From: Mycobacterium sp. D16Q14
Lineage (GTDB): Bacteria > Actinomycetota > Actinomycetes > Mycobacteriales > Mycobacteriaceae
Assembly (NCBI GenBank): GCA_002013415.1
Contig: MAEX01000001.1
Location: forward strand, 62,001-126,000
Reading direction: 5' to 3'
Length of the DNA stretch: 64,000 nt
Shown: in pieces, positions 1 to 16,881 of the stretch
How positions within the stretch are numbered: position 1 is the stretch's first letter
How the letters are laid out: every line of letters starts with the position of its first letter
Position numbers and translations under genes: made by a program
Notes under the pieces: generated by a model
Database searches by the model: none
The model's input: only the letters and a program-made list of their open reading frames with translations
Told to the model about the DNA's origin: nothing

Positions 1-535
1 TCGTATTCGTTGATCGTCACGTCGCCGCTACCCGTCTTTCCGTCAGTCGTGAATCCAGCCGCACCCGTGTCGTCGTCCTTGTCGATCGGGGGCGTTGAGG
101 CACGTGCATCCGCACCATCACCGCAGGTCTGGACTTAAGAGTGTCATAAGAGGGGTGACGATTTCTTCTGGCGTAATAGTTACTGCCGAGTTCTACGCGA
201 GAGTAACCACCGCTTACGTAACAGCAGGCCACGCGCTGGCAACTGACCGCCGAATCAAACGTGCTGCATGCAGGTGGTTACGGTCGAGTAGGTATAACAT
301 CGCAGATCAGACATCGATTGTTATCGAATCGTTATGTTTGATTTCGATAGCACCGACGATGTTCGCGCGTGTCGCAGCCAGCAGCCGCAACAACGCCATC
401 CAGACCGTGAAATTTCAGAATATGTGCCACATGTTTGCTGATATTGCAGAGCGGTTCCCACTTCTGTGACTTGTGAGGCTGATGAGGTTTGTCCAGCTAC
501 GCATCCGAACGTGAGAACCTCGCTGCCATCCGGCC
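1..535. other. Left-edge stretch without a convincing gene
   Basis: Bases 1-138 are open in the forward frame and end with TAA at 136-138. These 45 codons could be the tail of a gene lying left of the window, but the residues (rich in Ser, Pro, Val) match no family I know. From 139 to 535 the sequence is less GC-rich, has stops in all frames and gives only short reading frames with no family motif. A TATAAC box at 293-298 could be a -10 element. I see no RNA gene or repeat array here. Confidence 0.3.
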
Positions 536-1281
536 ATGCATGAGATCGCCGAACCCGTCGATCTCCGTCTCGCCAACGGACGGCTCAACCCGCTGGCCGT
601 GAGCTGGACCCGCCGTCCGCCGCATCGGGCCAACCTCGGCGGCTGGGGACGATGCAAGCGATGGGAGTACTGGGGCATCCTCGCACCCAGGCACTTCATC
701 GGTCTGGTGGCGTCATCGATCGACTACGTGGGCGTGCACGGCATCTATGTGCTTGGCCGGCGGTCCGGCGCCGAAACATCAAGAAGCGCAGTCATCCCCG
801 GTGCTCGTGGCACAACGTTTCCCGAGTTGAGCGGTCTCGGACGAGCCGACGCACCGGGTCTGGGCGTCTCGATACGTATAGACCAGCAACAGCTGGGTAC
901 AACGATCCACGCCCGCGCCCGCGATGCCGAAATCAACGTCGAGATCTCACTACCACCGGAGCACGAATCGCTCGGCGTGGTGGTTCCCTGGTCCCCACCC
1001 GATTTCAGTACACCGTGACGGACATCGGCCGTCCCGCGGGCGGCACGCTACGGCTGCGCGGTAGCACCTACGAGCTCACCGATGCGTTCGCTGTGCTCGA
1101 TCGCGGTCGGGGTAAGTGGCCTTATCCGATGACGTGGAATTGGGGCGCGGGTTGCGGCAAGGGCGTTGCCATCCGCATCGGCGGCACATGGACCGCCAGC
1201 ACCGGCTCGACCGAGAACGCGCTATTTCTGAACGGACGCGCCGAGCAGACGACGTTTCCTGGGTGGATCTGGCGGGTGTTA
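536..1281 (+). pseudogene. Frameshifted and truncated DUF2804 gene
   Basis: Two overlapping forward frames together spell one DUF2804-family protein. The first (536-1018) begins MHEIAEPVDL, carries GGWGRCKRWEYWG and VHGIYVL, and reaches HESLGVVVPWS. The second resumes at about 1000 with RFQYTV, followed by AVLDRGRGKWPYPMTWNW and GSTENALF. The change of frame falls near 995-1005, so a small indel breaks the gene. Homology then stops near 1281, exactly where the convergent Tat-exported protein ends, so the C-terminal part of a protein usually about 330 residues long is missing. Function of the family is unknown. A sequencing error could explain the frameshift but not the missing end. Confidence 0.7.
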
Positions 1282-2001
1282 AACCCACTGCCCGAAGCTT
1301 GGCTTGAGAATGTCGTTGAGATCGACGCCGATTCCGCCGACTTGACGCTTGTCGATCTCGAACTGGTGCAGGTGCGCCTCGGGGTGAACGAAGCCCTTGG
1401 GACTCCCCCAGTTGTGCTGCCAGAAGTACGAGCACAGCCCGTCCTGTAGCGCCCAGTCGATGGTCTTGGAATTGCCGTACAGCCCGGTGCGAGCATGCCC
1501 CACCACTGATTCCCAAGCCCTCAGATAGGGCGCCACCTGATTCTTGTACTGCTCAGGTGTCGGGTTGTCGTCGATCGAGACGTAGATCGGCACGTTGTAG
1601 GAGCCGCCGGCCGCGATATGCAGCTGCCAACCACGCTGCGCGTGTTTGATGCCGGCTTCCTGGCCGCCAAGCCAATCGGCGGTGTCCTGCTTGCCGTACT
1701 GATAGTTGGAGACGATCTTCAAACCGGCCCGATACAGATCGCGCGCTTCAGCGAGCTTGATGGGTTTACCCGCCGATAACCCCGGGCTGCGCGGATCGGA
1801 GACGTACCGAATGGCGCCCAGATGCCCGGCGGCCTTGATCGACTCGGGAGTCGGTACTCCGCCGGCGTAATCGATGAGTGTCCCCAGCGATGCGGCGTTG
1901 GCCTGCGGGGGTGCTAGCGCGGAGGAGACGGCACTACCCAGCACCGCCGCGGCGGGCATGGCCACGGCGTATTTAAGGACATCCCGACGGGATACTGACA
2001 C
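1279..2001 (-). CDS. Tat-exported DUF1906 glycoside-hydrolase-like protein (Rv2525c-like)
   Basis: The 240-residue protein is close to M. tuberculosis Rv2525c, a DUF1906 protein with a glycoside-hydrolase-like TIM-barrel fold. A twin-arginine signal is visible at the N-terminus: SRRDVLKYAV, then a hydrophobic stretch and an APPQANAAS cleavage region. Family motifs follow: IDYAGGV, AIRYVSD, KIVSNYQYGK, YVSIDDNPT and SYFWQHNWGSPKG. I chose the GTG at 2001 because GAGGTAG (2007-2013) sits five bases upstream and the start matches the Rv2525c N-terminus; an ATG at 2046 is in frame but poorly placed. Likely exported folded and acting on the envelope; the substrate is not known. Its stop meets the decayed DUF2804 gene. 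Confidence 0.85.
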   Translation of the reverse strand: MSVSRRDVLKYAVAMPAAAVLGSAVSSALAPPQANAASLGTLIDYAGGVPTPESIKAAGHLGAIRYVSDPRSPGLSAGKPIKLAEARDLYRAGLKIVSNYQYGKQDTADWLGGQEAGIKHAQRGWQLHIAAGGSYNVPIYVSIDDNPTPEQYKNQVAPYLRAWESVVGHARTGLYGNSKTIDWALQDGLCSYFWQHNWGSPKGFVHPEAHLHQFEIDKRQVGGIGVDLNDILKPSFGQWV

Positions 2002-2114
2002 GACTGCTACCTCACAAGGCCGTTCCGGGCGCTTTGAATAACTCAAGCCTCAGATTACGACAGCTACCTCAATAAGCACGGCAGCCACGCGTGTCACATA
2101 CGGCACAGCGCTAC

Positions 2115-2966
2115 CTAACTGTCCGCCATCCGAAACACTTCATCGGCGATCAATCGCGGTTCCGTGAGGACGATCTGATGTCCGGATTTGCGAGCAACTA
2201 CGTGACGCGCACCGAGCCGATGCGCCGTCACCTGGTGGGCAGCGTTCAGCTCTGACCGTGTCTCCTCATTGAGAAACTCTGCACGCGCTCCCGATATGAC
2301 GGTGATGGGGATTCCGTTGATCACGGGCGGGTTATCGCGCAACCCGGTCACCCCGGCGACAAAGCGGCGGTCCTCCTCGTTGGCGGCACGTCCCGCTCGC
2401 CACGTCAGATCTTCGGACGTGATGTCATCGACGACGTCGCGTGGCATCCGGGGCATCATGCGGCGAATGAGATACGGCAGCAGACCGACCCGCCCCATCA
2501 CGTCGAGCACCGCACGATGGATGACGCCGAGGAGCCGCATGCCGGGCGAAGCCGGACGGTAGTAGGCGTCCAGGTTCTCGTCGGAGTGATCGACGAGAAC
2601 GATGCCCGCGATACGTGATGGATCGGCCACTGTCGAGGCCAGTGCGATGGTTCCGCCATAGCTGTGGCCCACCAGGATGTAGGGGCCCGAACCGAGCGCC
2701 GTCAGTAGGGCATCGAGGTCCTCGGTGATGCGCTCCAGCGTGCGCGGCTGATGATCATCATCGCTGCGCCCCAAGTTCGCACGGTCATAGACCACCGACC
2801 GAAAACGCTGGGCGACAAGGGGTTGTACGAGTCCCCACGCTGACCGCGAAAAGCCCATCCCGGACTCGAAGACCACGGTCGGATCACCGGTTCCGGCGAC
2901 CATGTAATGCAACGCGCGCCCGTCGGAGGTGGTCACATAGTTACTCGACCCCAGGGTGTGGTTCAC
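2115..2966 (-). CDS. Alpha/beta-fold hydrolase
   Basis: A 283-residue single-domain alpha/beta hydrolase. The oxyanion region reads VVFESGMG, the nucleophile elbow is GHSYGG, an acid residue lies in LVDHSDEN, and the catalytic His is in KSGHQIVLTEP near the C-terminus. The GTG at 2966 is preferred because it places the start just before the first beta strand; an upstream in-frame start would add about 54 low-complexity residues overlapping the next gene. It lies 40 bp downstream of a membrane hydrolase on the same strand, so the two may be co-transcribed. The substrate cannot be predicted; esterase, lactonase and epoxide hydrolase activities are all possible. Confidence 0.8.
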   Translation of the reverse strand: MNHTLGSSNYVTTSDGRALHYMVAGTGDPTVVFESGMGFSRSAWGLVQPLVAQRFRSVVYDRANLGRSDDDHQPRTLERITEDLDALLTALGSGPYILVGHSYGGTIALASTVADPSRIAGIVLVDHSDENLDAYYRPASPGMRLLGVIHRAVLDVMGRVGLLPYLIRRMMPRMPRDVVDDITSEDLTWRAGRAANEEDRRFVAGVTGLRDNPPVINGIPITVISGARAEFLNEETRSELNAAHQVTAHRLGARHVVARKSGHQIVLTEPRLIADEVFRMADS

Positions 2967-3006
2967 CCCGCCACCGTACGGAACAACCGCCCGTGAGGTC
3001 GGCCTG

Positions 3007-4758
3007 CTAGGCCCCGGAGTGCAGCAGTGGGCGCAGCCGTTCGGTCTTCTCCGCTGTCCATCCGGGTGGCTGCAGGATGTCTGCCCACGCGTTGGCGACC
3101 GCCTGTACATAGACGTGACCATGTCCATCGGGGACGTTGACCGCGACCGCCATGTCGGCAGAGACCTGCAGGAACGTCACGAACGGTATCCACTCCATGC
3201 TCGGCAGCACGTCGTAGCCGCGGGGCTCGCGCAGCCAGTCCGGCTTGCTCAGGATGAGGTCGGGATTCCACCAGGCGATCGGATCCGATGCGTGCTGCAG
3301 ATACACGACGCGCGGGCGCGCCCACGTAGCCGCGGGGCGTTTGAGATCCTCTGGGCGCGAAACGAATCGAACGTTTCTTCCATTGTCATAGATGGGCAGC
3401 ACCTCCGGCGATCCGTCATCGCGGTTGTGCGTGGCCTCCAGCCACATGGAGTTGTTGAAGGTCGGGCCGGAGAACAGCGCACCGTCCGTGCGCGCCACGA
3501 TGTTGTTCACCGACAGGAACGGCGCCTCGCCACCGAACGATCCGAGGCTTTCCCCGAACACCACGAGCTTGGGCCGCACACTCTCCGGCATGGCGCGGAC
3601 CCGTGCCGACACGGCCTCGAACAACGCCTGCCCCGCCTGACGCGCGTTCTCCTTGTCCACCAGGAACGAGAGCCAGCTGGGCAGAAATGAGTACTGCATG
3701 GTGACGATGGCGGTGTCGCCGTTGTACATGTATTCGAGGGCGTCCGCCTCGGCTTGGTTGATCCAGCCGGTTCCCGTCGTCGTGGCCACCGCCACCACCT
3801 TGCGGTGCAGGCCGCCCTCGCGTTCCAGTTCACGGGCTGCGAGCTCGGCCGTCGCCTTGATTCCCTCGGCGGATTCCAGGCCCGCGTAGGCCCTGATCGG
3901 TTCGGTCGCCGGAGCCTTATTGAACGCAGAAAGCTCCTGTGTGGTGGCACCGCCACCGATGAAGGCACGGCCCTGATTGCCCAACGACGCCCAGGAGACC
4001 AGCGAACCCGGCCCGCCCGAACGCAGCGATGTAGTTGGCGCAGGATTGTCCGGGTTCTCCTCGTTGTTGACCGCCGAGAAGGTGTTGTTCAAGAAATCCA
4101 TTGCCACCCTGACGACAACGCCGTTGATGAGTGCCATCGCAAGAACCACCACCAGCGTGACGGCGACCACAGCCGAGACCCGTTTGGGGGCCACGCGGTT
4201 GAGCCGTTCGATCAGGAACAGAATCAGCCGCCGGATCTGCTGTCCGATCTCGACCAGGATGAATAAAACGATGATCGACAGCACAGCGGTCTGCGGGTGC
4301 GCCCAGAAACTCAGCCTCGGCACACCCATGAGGTCACGCACGCGGTCCTGCCAGAAGTGGAACCACACGATCATCGCGGCGGTGCCGGTGATTCCGACCA
4401 CGATGAGAACCCACCACGCAAAGCGAGGCGCCTTCGGACTCGAATCCTTCGACCGCATGTACCGCACCAGCCATACCGCCAGAACACCAAGTGCGTAACC
4501 GATGGCACCCGAGCCCCCGCTCACCAGCGCCTGGAAGAGCGGCCCACGCGGAAGCAACGACGGCGTCATCGACAGCCAGAGAAAGACCAGGCCCACGGCG
4601 GCGCCCGTGAAGGTGTAGCGCCGTACCCACCAACGCGTCTTCGTTGACGTCAGTACCGCCGCCTCCGGCGCCGGTTCCGTGGCGTCCGGTGCCGGCTCGT
4701 TGGCGTCCGGTGCCGGTTCCTTTTCGATATCGCTGTCGATACCCCTGTCGATTGCCAT
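3007..4758 (-). CDS. Integral-membrane alpha/beta hydrolase (Abhydrolase_9 family)
   Basis: A 583-residue protein with an acidic, repetitive N-terminus (EPAPDANEPAPDATEPAPEA), then a membrane block of about five hydrophobic segments in the first 270 residues (for example AAVGLVFLWLSM and LIVVGITGTAAMIVWF). The second half is a soluble alpha/beta hydrolase domain with the nucleophile elbow GESLGSFGG, an acid in HASDPIAWW and a His in PDGHGHVY. This matches the actinobacterial Abhydrolase_9 family with its own N-terminal membrane domain. The ATG at 4758 is chosen because AAGAAGGGTG lies just upstream; longer in-frame starts are low complexity. Substrate unknown; probably a membrane-anchored esterase. 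Confidence 0.8.
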   Translation of the reverse strand: MAIDRGIDSDIEKEPAPDANEPAPDATEPAPEAAVLTSTKTRWWVRRYTFTGAAVGLVFLWLSMTPSLLPRGPLFQALVSGGSGAIGYALGVLAVWLVRYMRSKDSSPKAPRFAWWVLIVVGITGTAAMIVWFHFWQDRVRDLMGVPRLSFWAHPQTAVLSIIVLFILVEIGQQIRRLILFLIERLNRVAPKRVSAVVAVTLVVVLAMALINGVVVRVAMDFLNNTFSAVNNEENPDNPAPTTSLRSGGPGSLVSWASLGNQGRAFIGGGATTQELSAFNKAPATEPIRAYAGLESAEGIKATAELAARELEREGGLHRKVVAVATTTGTGWINQAEADALEYMYNGDTAIVTMQYSFLPSWLSFLVDKENARQAGQALFEAVSARVRAMPESVRPKLVVFGESLGSFGGEAPFLSVNNIVARTDGALFSGPTFNNSMWLEATHNRDDGSPEVLPIYDNGRNVRFVSRPEDLKRPAATWARPRVVYLQHASDPIAWWNPDLILSKPDWLREPRGYDVLPSMEWIPFVTFLQVSADMAVAVNVPDGHGHVYVQAVANAWADILQPPGWTAEKTERLRPLLHSGA

Positions 4759-5061
4759 CGCCACACCCTTCTTGATGCCGCCAGCTGCGCGTGTCAATGG
4801 TGCCCGCACGTCGCCACACCGCACAGAGGTATTACCAGATCGGCAACGTGGTGCGGTGGGCCACTGCGACGCCACCACCACCTGAGACCGCGCTGCGCAA
4901 ATCCCCGAGGCGGACCGGACCTCACCGGCTCAGCGAACTGTGCGCGACAGGGAGCCGACCGCTCTCACAGGTCCCTGCGGTATCCTGCGAACTTGCTATC
5001 AGGGCTTTTTGTCCGTAGGGCGGGGCAGATCGATGCAACGGGGGCACGACGAGGATTACAC
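4759..5061. other. Divergent intergenic region
   Basis: This 303-base gap separates the membrane hydrolase (leftward) from a TetR gene (rightward), so promoters for both should lie here. A TATCCT box at about 4982 followed by the purine-rich GACGAGGA just before the TetR ATG is the best forward signal. I see no clear inverted repeat, no RNA gene and no convincing small reading frame. Confidence 0.4.
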
Positions 5062-5802
5062 ATGCGACATGCCGGTGTCGGCCGTGAGGCCAGGACGACC
5101 AGCGCACAAAGCCCTAAGCGGGAACGACGGCGCCGCGGGTCCATCACCGCCGAGGACATCATCGCCGGAGCCTTCGAGCTCGCCGAGGAAATAGGGATCT
5201 GTGGGCTGAGCATGCCGCTGCTAGCGAAGCGTCTCGATGTCGGTGTGACCAGTATCTACTGGTACTTCCGCAAAAAGGGCGACCTGCTCGACGCGATGAC
5301 CGACCGCGCCACCAAGCAGTATCACTTCGCTGCACCCTTCATTGGCGACGAAACCTGGCAGGACGCGCTGCGCAGCCATACCCGCCGGATGCGCGAGGCA
5401 TTTCGGGAACGCCCGGTGCTGGTTGAGCTCATCCTGATGCGCACCAGCGAGCTCAGCACCGAGGCATTACAGGCGAGCATTCAGAACCTGGAATCGCTTG
5501 TCCAAACCCTGATCGGTGTCGGCTTCAGCCCGGACAACGCGCTCGACGTGTATTTCGCCCTGTCCTTGCATATTCGCGGCATCGTGGTGCTTGAGCACAT
5601 GGACACCGTCATGCCCGCGTCCGGTGAGGCCCGCAGCCTGGTACCGAACGCCACGCTCGCCCCCACCCTGCATGATCTGGCGTCTCGCGGTCATTCGATC
5701 GCGTCCATCTCCGACGCCCACTTCGACTTCACCGTCGATGCCATCATCGAACGGGCCGAGCATCTGCTCTCCCGGGACATCGCGGCACGCGAAGCGTCCT
5801 GA
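5062..5802 (+). CDS. TetR/AcrR-family transcriptional regulator
   Basis: A 246-residue regulator with a basic N-terminal tail (KRERRRRGS) and a TetR helix-turn-helix: ITAEDIIAGAFELAEE, then LAKRLDVGVTSIYWYFRKK, in which YWYFRKKGDLLDAM is the family signature. The C-terminal ligand domain is all helical and unassigned. The ATG at 5062 is preferred because GACGAGGA lies six bases upstream; an in-frame start at 4993 would add residues from the promoter region. It is divergent from a membrane alpha/beta hydrolase and convergent with a lipoprotein gene, so the hydrolase is the most natural target. Ligand unknown. Confidence 0.85.
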   Translation: MRHAGVGREARTTSAQSPKRERRRRGSITAEDIIAGAFELAEEIGICGLSMPLLAKRLDVGVTSIYWYFRKKGDLLDAMTDRATKQYHFAAPFIGDETWQDALRSHTRRMREAFRERPVLVELILMRTSELSTEALQASIQNLESLVQTLIGVGFSPDNALDVYFALSLHIRGIVVLEHMDTVMPASGEARSLVPNATLAPTLHDLASRGHSIASISDAHFDFTVDAIIERAEHLLSRDIAAREAS

Positions 5803-5809
5803 CCTGCGC

Positions 5810-6514
5810 TTAGACCTTGGAGTTGAGCAGCTCCTCGATTTTCTCGAGTCGATTGTTCGACAGCGCAGTGTTGTCGATCGACCGATCCGCCGAGCAGGTG
5901 ACCAGCTGCGCGATCACATTCGCCTTGGCGATCACGGTGAACTCGCAAATCCATTGATCACCATTGAGATTCGTCGACCAACGGACCATGTCCGGCGAAC
6001 CAGGAACCACTGGACCGGGCGTGACCGTATGGCGTTTCTGGTCATCGCCCCAGGCAGCGACCGGAAGCTGACACTTGGATACGGTCGCGCGCAGCGATTC
6101 GAGGAACCGAGCCGCCTGAAAATCGCCGGGATAGGTGGCCGATACCTCCAGGAGCTGATGCTGGTTCGGGTACTGGTTATCGGTCTGCGTTCGTGCTTCT
6201 CGTCCCGTGTAGTTCGAGGGGAACAGCGGATAACGGCCGTAACCGACGACCCCCTGGCATTCAGCGGGCTCGGCACCGATCCACAGAATCGACTGCATAT
6301 CGGTTTCGAACAGCGGCTTCCCCGGCGTCACGCTCAACGATTGCGCCGGAGTGAGGAGCTGATCGAGCTGCGCGGGCTGGATCGGGCCGGCAGATACGGA
6401 TCCCCTATCCGCCGTGGCCTCCCCGTCGACCCCACGTTGGCAGCCCGTCACCGCGAGCAACAACGCGACCAGCACCGGCACCGACCACCTCATGTTGGCA
6501 AACATTACCCGCAT
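5810..6514 (-). CDS. Lipoprotein with PknH-like extracellular sensor domain
   Basis: A 234-residue predicted lipoprotein. The signal peptide (RWSVPVLVALLLAVTGC) ends in the lipobox VTGC. The mature part resembles the PknH C-terminal sensor domain: four further cysteines (in PAECQGV, SKCQLP, WICEFTV and VTCSADR) could form the two disulfides typical of that fold, and ARFLESLRATV is the expected central helix. No kinase is attached, as in several stand-alone mycobacterial lipoproteins of this family. The ATG at 6514 has GGGAGGG six bases upstream; ATGs at 6505 and 6493 are alternatives. It sits tail to tail with the TetR gene. It would act outside the membrane as a ligand-binding protein. Confidence 0.75.
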   Translation of the reverse strand: MRVMFANMRWSVPVLVALLLAVTGCQRGVDGEATADRGSVSAGPIQPAQLDQLLTPAQSLSVTPGKPLFETDMQSILWIGAEPAECQGVVGYGRYPLFPSNYTGREARTQTDNQYPNQHQLLEVSATYPGDFQAARFLESLRATVSKCQLPVAAWGDDQKRHTVTPGPVVPGSPDMVRWSTNLNGDQWICEFTVIAKANVIAQLVTCSADRSIDNTALSNNRLEKIEELLNSKV

Positions 6515-6639
6515 CCACCGCCCTCCCGGATTTCGGCATTGTCCCGTGGCAGGCATGCGATCTCGGGTAAGAAGGGTCCAGTCGACACGACAAGTCGGTA
6601 ATGCGATCAGGCACCACGACCCGAAGAGGAGTGCGCGGT

Positions 6640-7095
6640 ATGTCCACCAAGCTGGCAACACCACAGGAGCTACTGTCGCTGGGCAGAGTCGAATTGGGTA
6701 CCAGCAATTGGGTTCAGATCACCCAGGAACAGGTCAACGAGTTCGCGGACGCGACCGGTGACCGGCAGTGGATCCACACCGATACCGAACGCGCCAAGGC
6801 CGGCCCGTTCGGCGGGACCATCGTGCACGGATACCTGACGCTCGCACTTGCCCCGGCATTCCTGGACGAGGTGCTTGAGATCGCGTCATACGATGCGGTG
6901 CTCAACTATGGCGTGAACAAGGTGCGGTTCCCGGCGCCGCTGCATGTGGGCGCGCGGGTTCGCGGACACGTCACGCTGCTGTCGGCCAAGTTGCGCGATA
7001 AGGGCACCGTCGAGGCTACCTATGGCATCAAGTACGAGATCGAGGGCAAGGACCGGCCGCCATGCGCTGCCGAAAGCGTGTACCTGTACCAGTAG
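6640..7095 (+). CDS. MaoC-like (R)-specific enoyl-CoA hydratase
   Basis: A 151-residue single hot-dog-fold protein, the usual size of this family. The hydratase-2 motif is clear: FADATGDRQWIHTD, with catalytic Asp and His, followed by GPFGGTIVHGYLTLAL and the strand NYGVNKVRFPAPLHVG. It resembles Rv0130 of M. tuberculosis, an R-specific enoyl-CoA hydratase acting on short-chain 2-enoyl-CoA. The ATG at 6640 has GAGGAG about eight bases upstream. It stands alone between the divergent lipoprotein gene and a stretch of decayed sequence, so its pathway cannot be read from its neighbours. It may belong to fatty-acid or steroid side-chain beta-oxidation. Confidence 0.85.
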   Translation: MSTKLATPQELLSLGRVELGTSNWVQITQEQVNEFADATGDRQWIHTDTERAKAGPFGGTIVHGYLTLALAPAFLDEVLEIASYDAVLNYGVNKVRFPAPLHVGARVRGHVTLLSAKLRDKGTVEATYGIKYEIEGKDRPPCAAESVYLYQ

Positions 7096-7368
7096 TCATG
7101 CCTCGTCAAGCGCCGGGAACAGCGGTTCCTGCCCTATCACGATTCCCCCCCAGCAGCATCTGGACCACACGCTCATCTCCTTGAGCATCAACAGTCTCCG
7201 TTGTGCCCGGTTCCGCCTACCGACGTGCCGCCTTCCCGCGAATCTTGCCCACCACAAGCAGCGCGAGCAGTGTCACCAAAGCAATAACGTCGTGGATGCC
7301 GCCGCCGAAAGCACATGCATCACCACAACTTCGAGCCCTCGGATAACCCTGCGCCACAATTACATCAG
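7096..7368 (-). other. Degenerate stretch with short minus-strand coding-like pieces
   Basis: No intact gene is visible. Two short minus-strand pieces look coding-like: a 46-codon frame from a GTG at 7357 to TAG at 7217, with one hydrophobic segment (VIALVTLLALLVVG) and a basic end (KIRGKAARR); and a piece ending TGA at 7096 that reads IGQEPLFPALDEA but only joins its upstream part (RVVQMLLGG) if one G is removed from a run of six near 7143-7148. They may be a small membrane protein and a broken gene, or chance. Confidence 0.25.
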
Positions 7369-7681
7369 ATGGACATCACGTATCGCGACAGATCATTGGC
7401 CGTCGACGACCGCCCCCGTCCCGGGACACTACGTGCCGGCGACCAAGCACCCGGTGCGATGCTGAGGAACGGCCATCGGCTATTCGACGTCCTGCGCGGC
7501 ACACACTTCACCGTGCTCACGATCGGACCATCGACATCGACGACGTGTGCGGCCAGCGGATAACGCCGTCAACCGACTACGACGTCACGGGGCCGACACT
7601 CGTCCTAGTGCGCCCAGACGGGTACATCGGAGTCATGACCGAATCCGAGGAGACCCTGCGCGCGTACCTCGCCCGCGTGCG

Positions 7682-7685
<4 letters not shown>
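7369..7685 (+). pseudogene. C-terminal remnant of an FAD-dependent aromatic monooxygenase, frameshifted
   Basis: The forward frame from 7369 reads DITYRDRSLAVDD, then RAGDQAPGAML and LFDVLRGTHFTVLTIG, which is the pattern of the thioredoxin-like C-terminal domain of FAD-dependent aromatic hydroxylases. The frame runs into a stop at 7561, but the adjacent frame continues the domain from about 7525 with TIDIDDVCG and then GPTLVLVRPDGYIG, ending at TAG 7683-7685. So a frameshift splits it, and the FAD-binding and substrate domains (about 400 residues) are absent. Its end overlaps the stop of the convergent molybdopterin oxidoreductase gene. It is a relic, probably not functional. Confidence 0.6.
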
Positions 7686-9912
<2,227 letters not shown>

Positions 9913-9916
<4 letters not shown>

Positions 9917-10485
9917 GACAAAGCCTCCTCGATCAGCGTGCGTAATTGCTTATGCACCACATCGATTGGTGTGATGTCATGGATCGATCGCGCGACGATG
10001 ATGGCCCCCTCCAAGGAGGTTGTCATCAGCATCGCCAGCTCGTCGGCGCGCACGCGGGCTACGCCGGCACTGGCCAGCTTGTCCGCGATGATGCCGATCC
10101 AACGCTGGAAGACGGCCGCCGAGTGCTCGATGAGCTTCTGATTGCTGGCCGGGCTCTCCGGATCCCCTGCCTCGACAGCGACCGCCACCACGGGGCATCC
10201 CGCACGGAAGTCGCTGCGCACCAATTGCTTCCGATAAGACGTGACAAGTGTGTCCAGAGCCTCCACCCCCGAGGGTGCGGAGTCGATCATCCCGGCGATG
10301 TAGTCCCCGGCCAGATCCACTGCCTCGCCGAGTAACTGCGTGCGCCCACCGGGAAAGTAGTGATATGCCGAGCCGCGCGGCGCACCGCTGTGTTCGAGCA
10401 CATCAGAGATGGCCGTCGCGTGTGCACCACGCTCGCGAATCAGCAGGGCCGCCGAGGCCACCATTCGTTCACGCGGGGTGCTCAA
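9913..10485 (-). CDS. TetR-family regulator (LmrA/YxaF-like)
   Basis: A 190-residue regulator with helix-turn-helix ERMVASAALLIRERG, then ISDVLEHSGAPRGSAYHYFP, in which GAPRGSAYHYFPGGR is the signature of the LmrA/YxaF branch. The C-terminal half is the dimerisation and ligand domain (FRAGCPVVAVAVE). It is the first gene of a two-gene operon with the molybdopterin oxidoreductase, whose ATG overlaps its stop. The 70-base gap to the divergent crotonase contains the inverted repeat TATGTA-N8-TACATA, a plausible operator for self-repression and for control of the crotonase. Confidence 0.85.
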
Positions 10486-10513
10486 TCGTCGTCCTTCCCG
10501 AGGTGCACATGGC

Positions 10514-10533
10514 TATGTATGCTGCTCTACATA
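10514..10533. promoter_or_regulatory. Candidate TetR operator, TATGTA-N8-TACATA
   Basis: A perfect 6-bp inverted repeat with an 8-base spacer lies in the gap between the divergent tetR-oxidoreductase operon and the crotonase gene. Position, symmetry and length fit a TetR-dimer site covering both promoters. Binding by the adjacent regulator is inferred. Confidence 0.5.
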
Positions 10534-10558
10534 ATCCGCGAACGACACGGAGAAGTCA

Positions 10559-11340
10559 ATGTCTGAGTACGAAACCCTGAGCATCCGGCGCGACGGATAT
10601 GTCCTGGTGATCGGCCTAAACCGACCCGCCAAGCGCAACGCGTTCGACAAGGCGATGCTTCAGGAGCTGTCACGGGCATTCGGCGAATTCGATGCGGATG
10701 CCGAGTTGCGGGCCGCCGTCCTGTACGGGGAGGGGACGATGTTCACGGCCGGCCTCGATCTGGCCAGCGTGGCGGCCGAGATTCAGAACGGCGCGTCATT
10801 GACCGCCGAGAACGGAATCAACCCGTGGCAGGTCGACGGTACGCATTTGTCCAAGCCACTTGTCGTCGCCGTGCATGGCAAGGTACTCACGCTGGGCATC
10901 GAGCTCGCGCTCGCCGCCGATATCGTGATCGCGGACGAGACCGCGACGTTCGCACAACTTGAGATCAACCGTGGCATCTATCCGTTCGGTGGCGCCACCA
11001 TTCGCTTCCCGCGTACAGCGGGTTGGGGCAACGCGATGCGGTGGATGCTGACGGCGGAGCCCTTCGACGCCGCCGAGGCTCATCGCATAGGGATCGTGCA
11101 GGAGGTCGTGCCTGCCGGCGCGCATGTCGACAAGGCGATTGCGACCGCCCACACCATCGCGCGCCAAGCGCCGCTGGGTGTGCAAGCTACCCTGCGAAAC
11201 GCCCGGTTGGCTCTCGCCGCGGGCGAGGCCGCTGCCGAGGCACAGCTTGTACCCACCGTCCGCGAGCTGTTCACCACCGAGGACGCCGCACTGGGCGTGC
11301 AGGCCTTCTTGACCCGCACCGCCGCCGAGTTCGTGGGTCG

Positions 11341-11344
<4 letters not shown>
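10559..11344 (+). CDS. Crotonase / enoyl-CoA hydratase family protein
   Basis: A 261-residue crotonase-fold protein. It shows [14 protein letters not shown], the oxyanion-hole segment [13 protein letters not shown] and the second oxyanion region [21 protein letters not shown], then [15 protein letters not shown], where a Glu occupies the region of the catalytic acid. The family includes hydratases, isomerases and dehalogenases, so the exact reaction is open. The start ATG at 10559 follows AGAAGTCA. It is divergent from the tetR-molybdopterin oxidoreductase pair and shares a possible operator with it, which suggests a common catabolic role. Its stop overlaps the convergent jetC stop by four bases. 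Confidence 0.85.

Positions 11345-16881
<5,537 letters not shown>

Noticed and set aside
652-1449. Forward 265-codon frame as one gene
   Set aside because: Only its middle (about 1000-1281) has DUF2804 motifs; the start is out of frame with the family N-terminus and the end is antisense to the DUF1906 gene.
5516-6601. Forward 361-codon frame
   Set aside because: It overlaps the TetR gene in another frame and is antisense to the lipoprotein gene; composition is Arg/Pro/Ser-rich noise.
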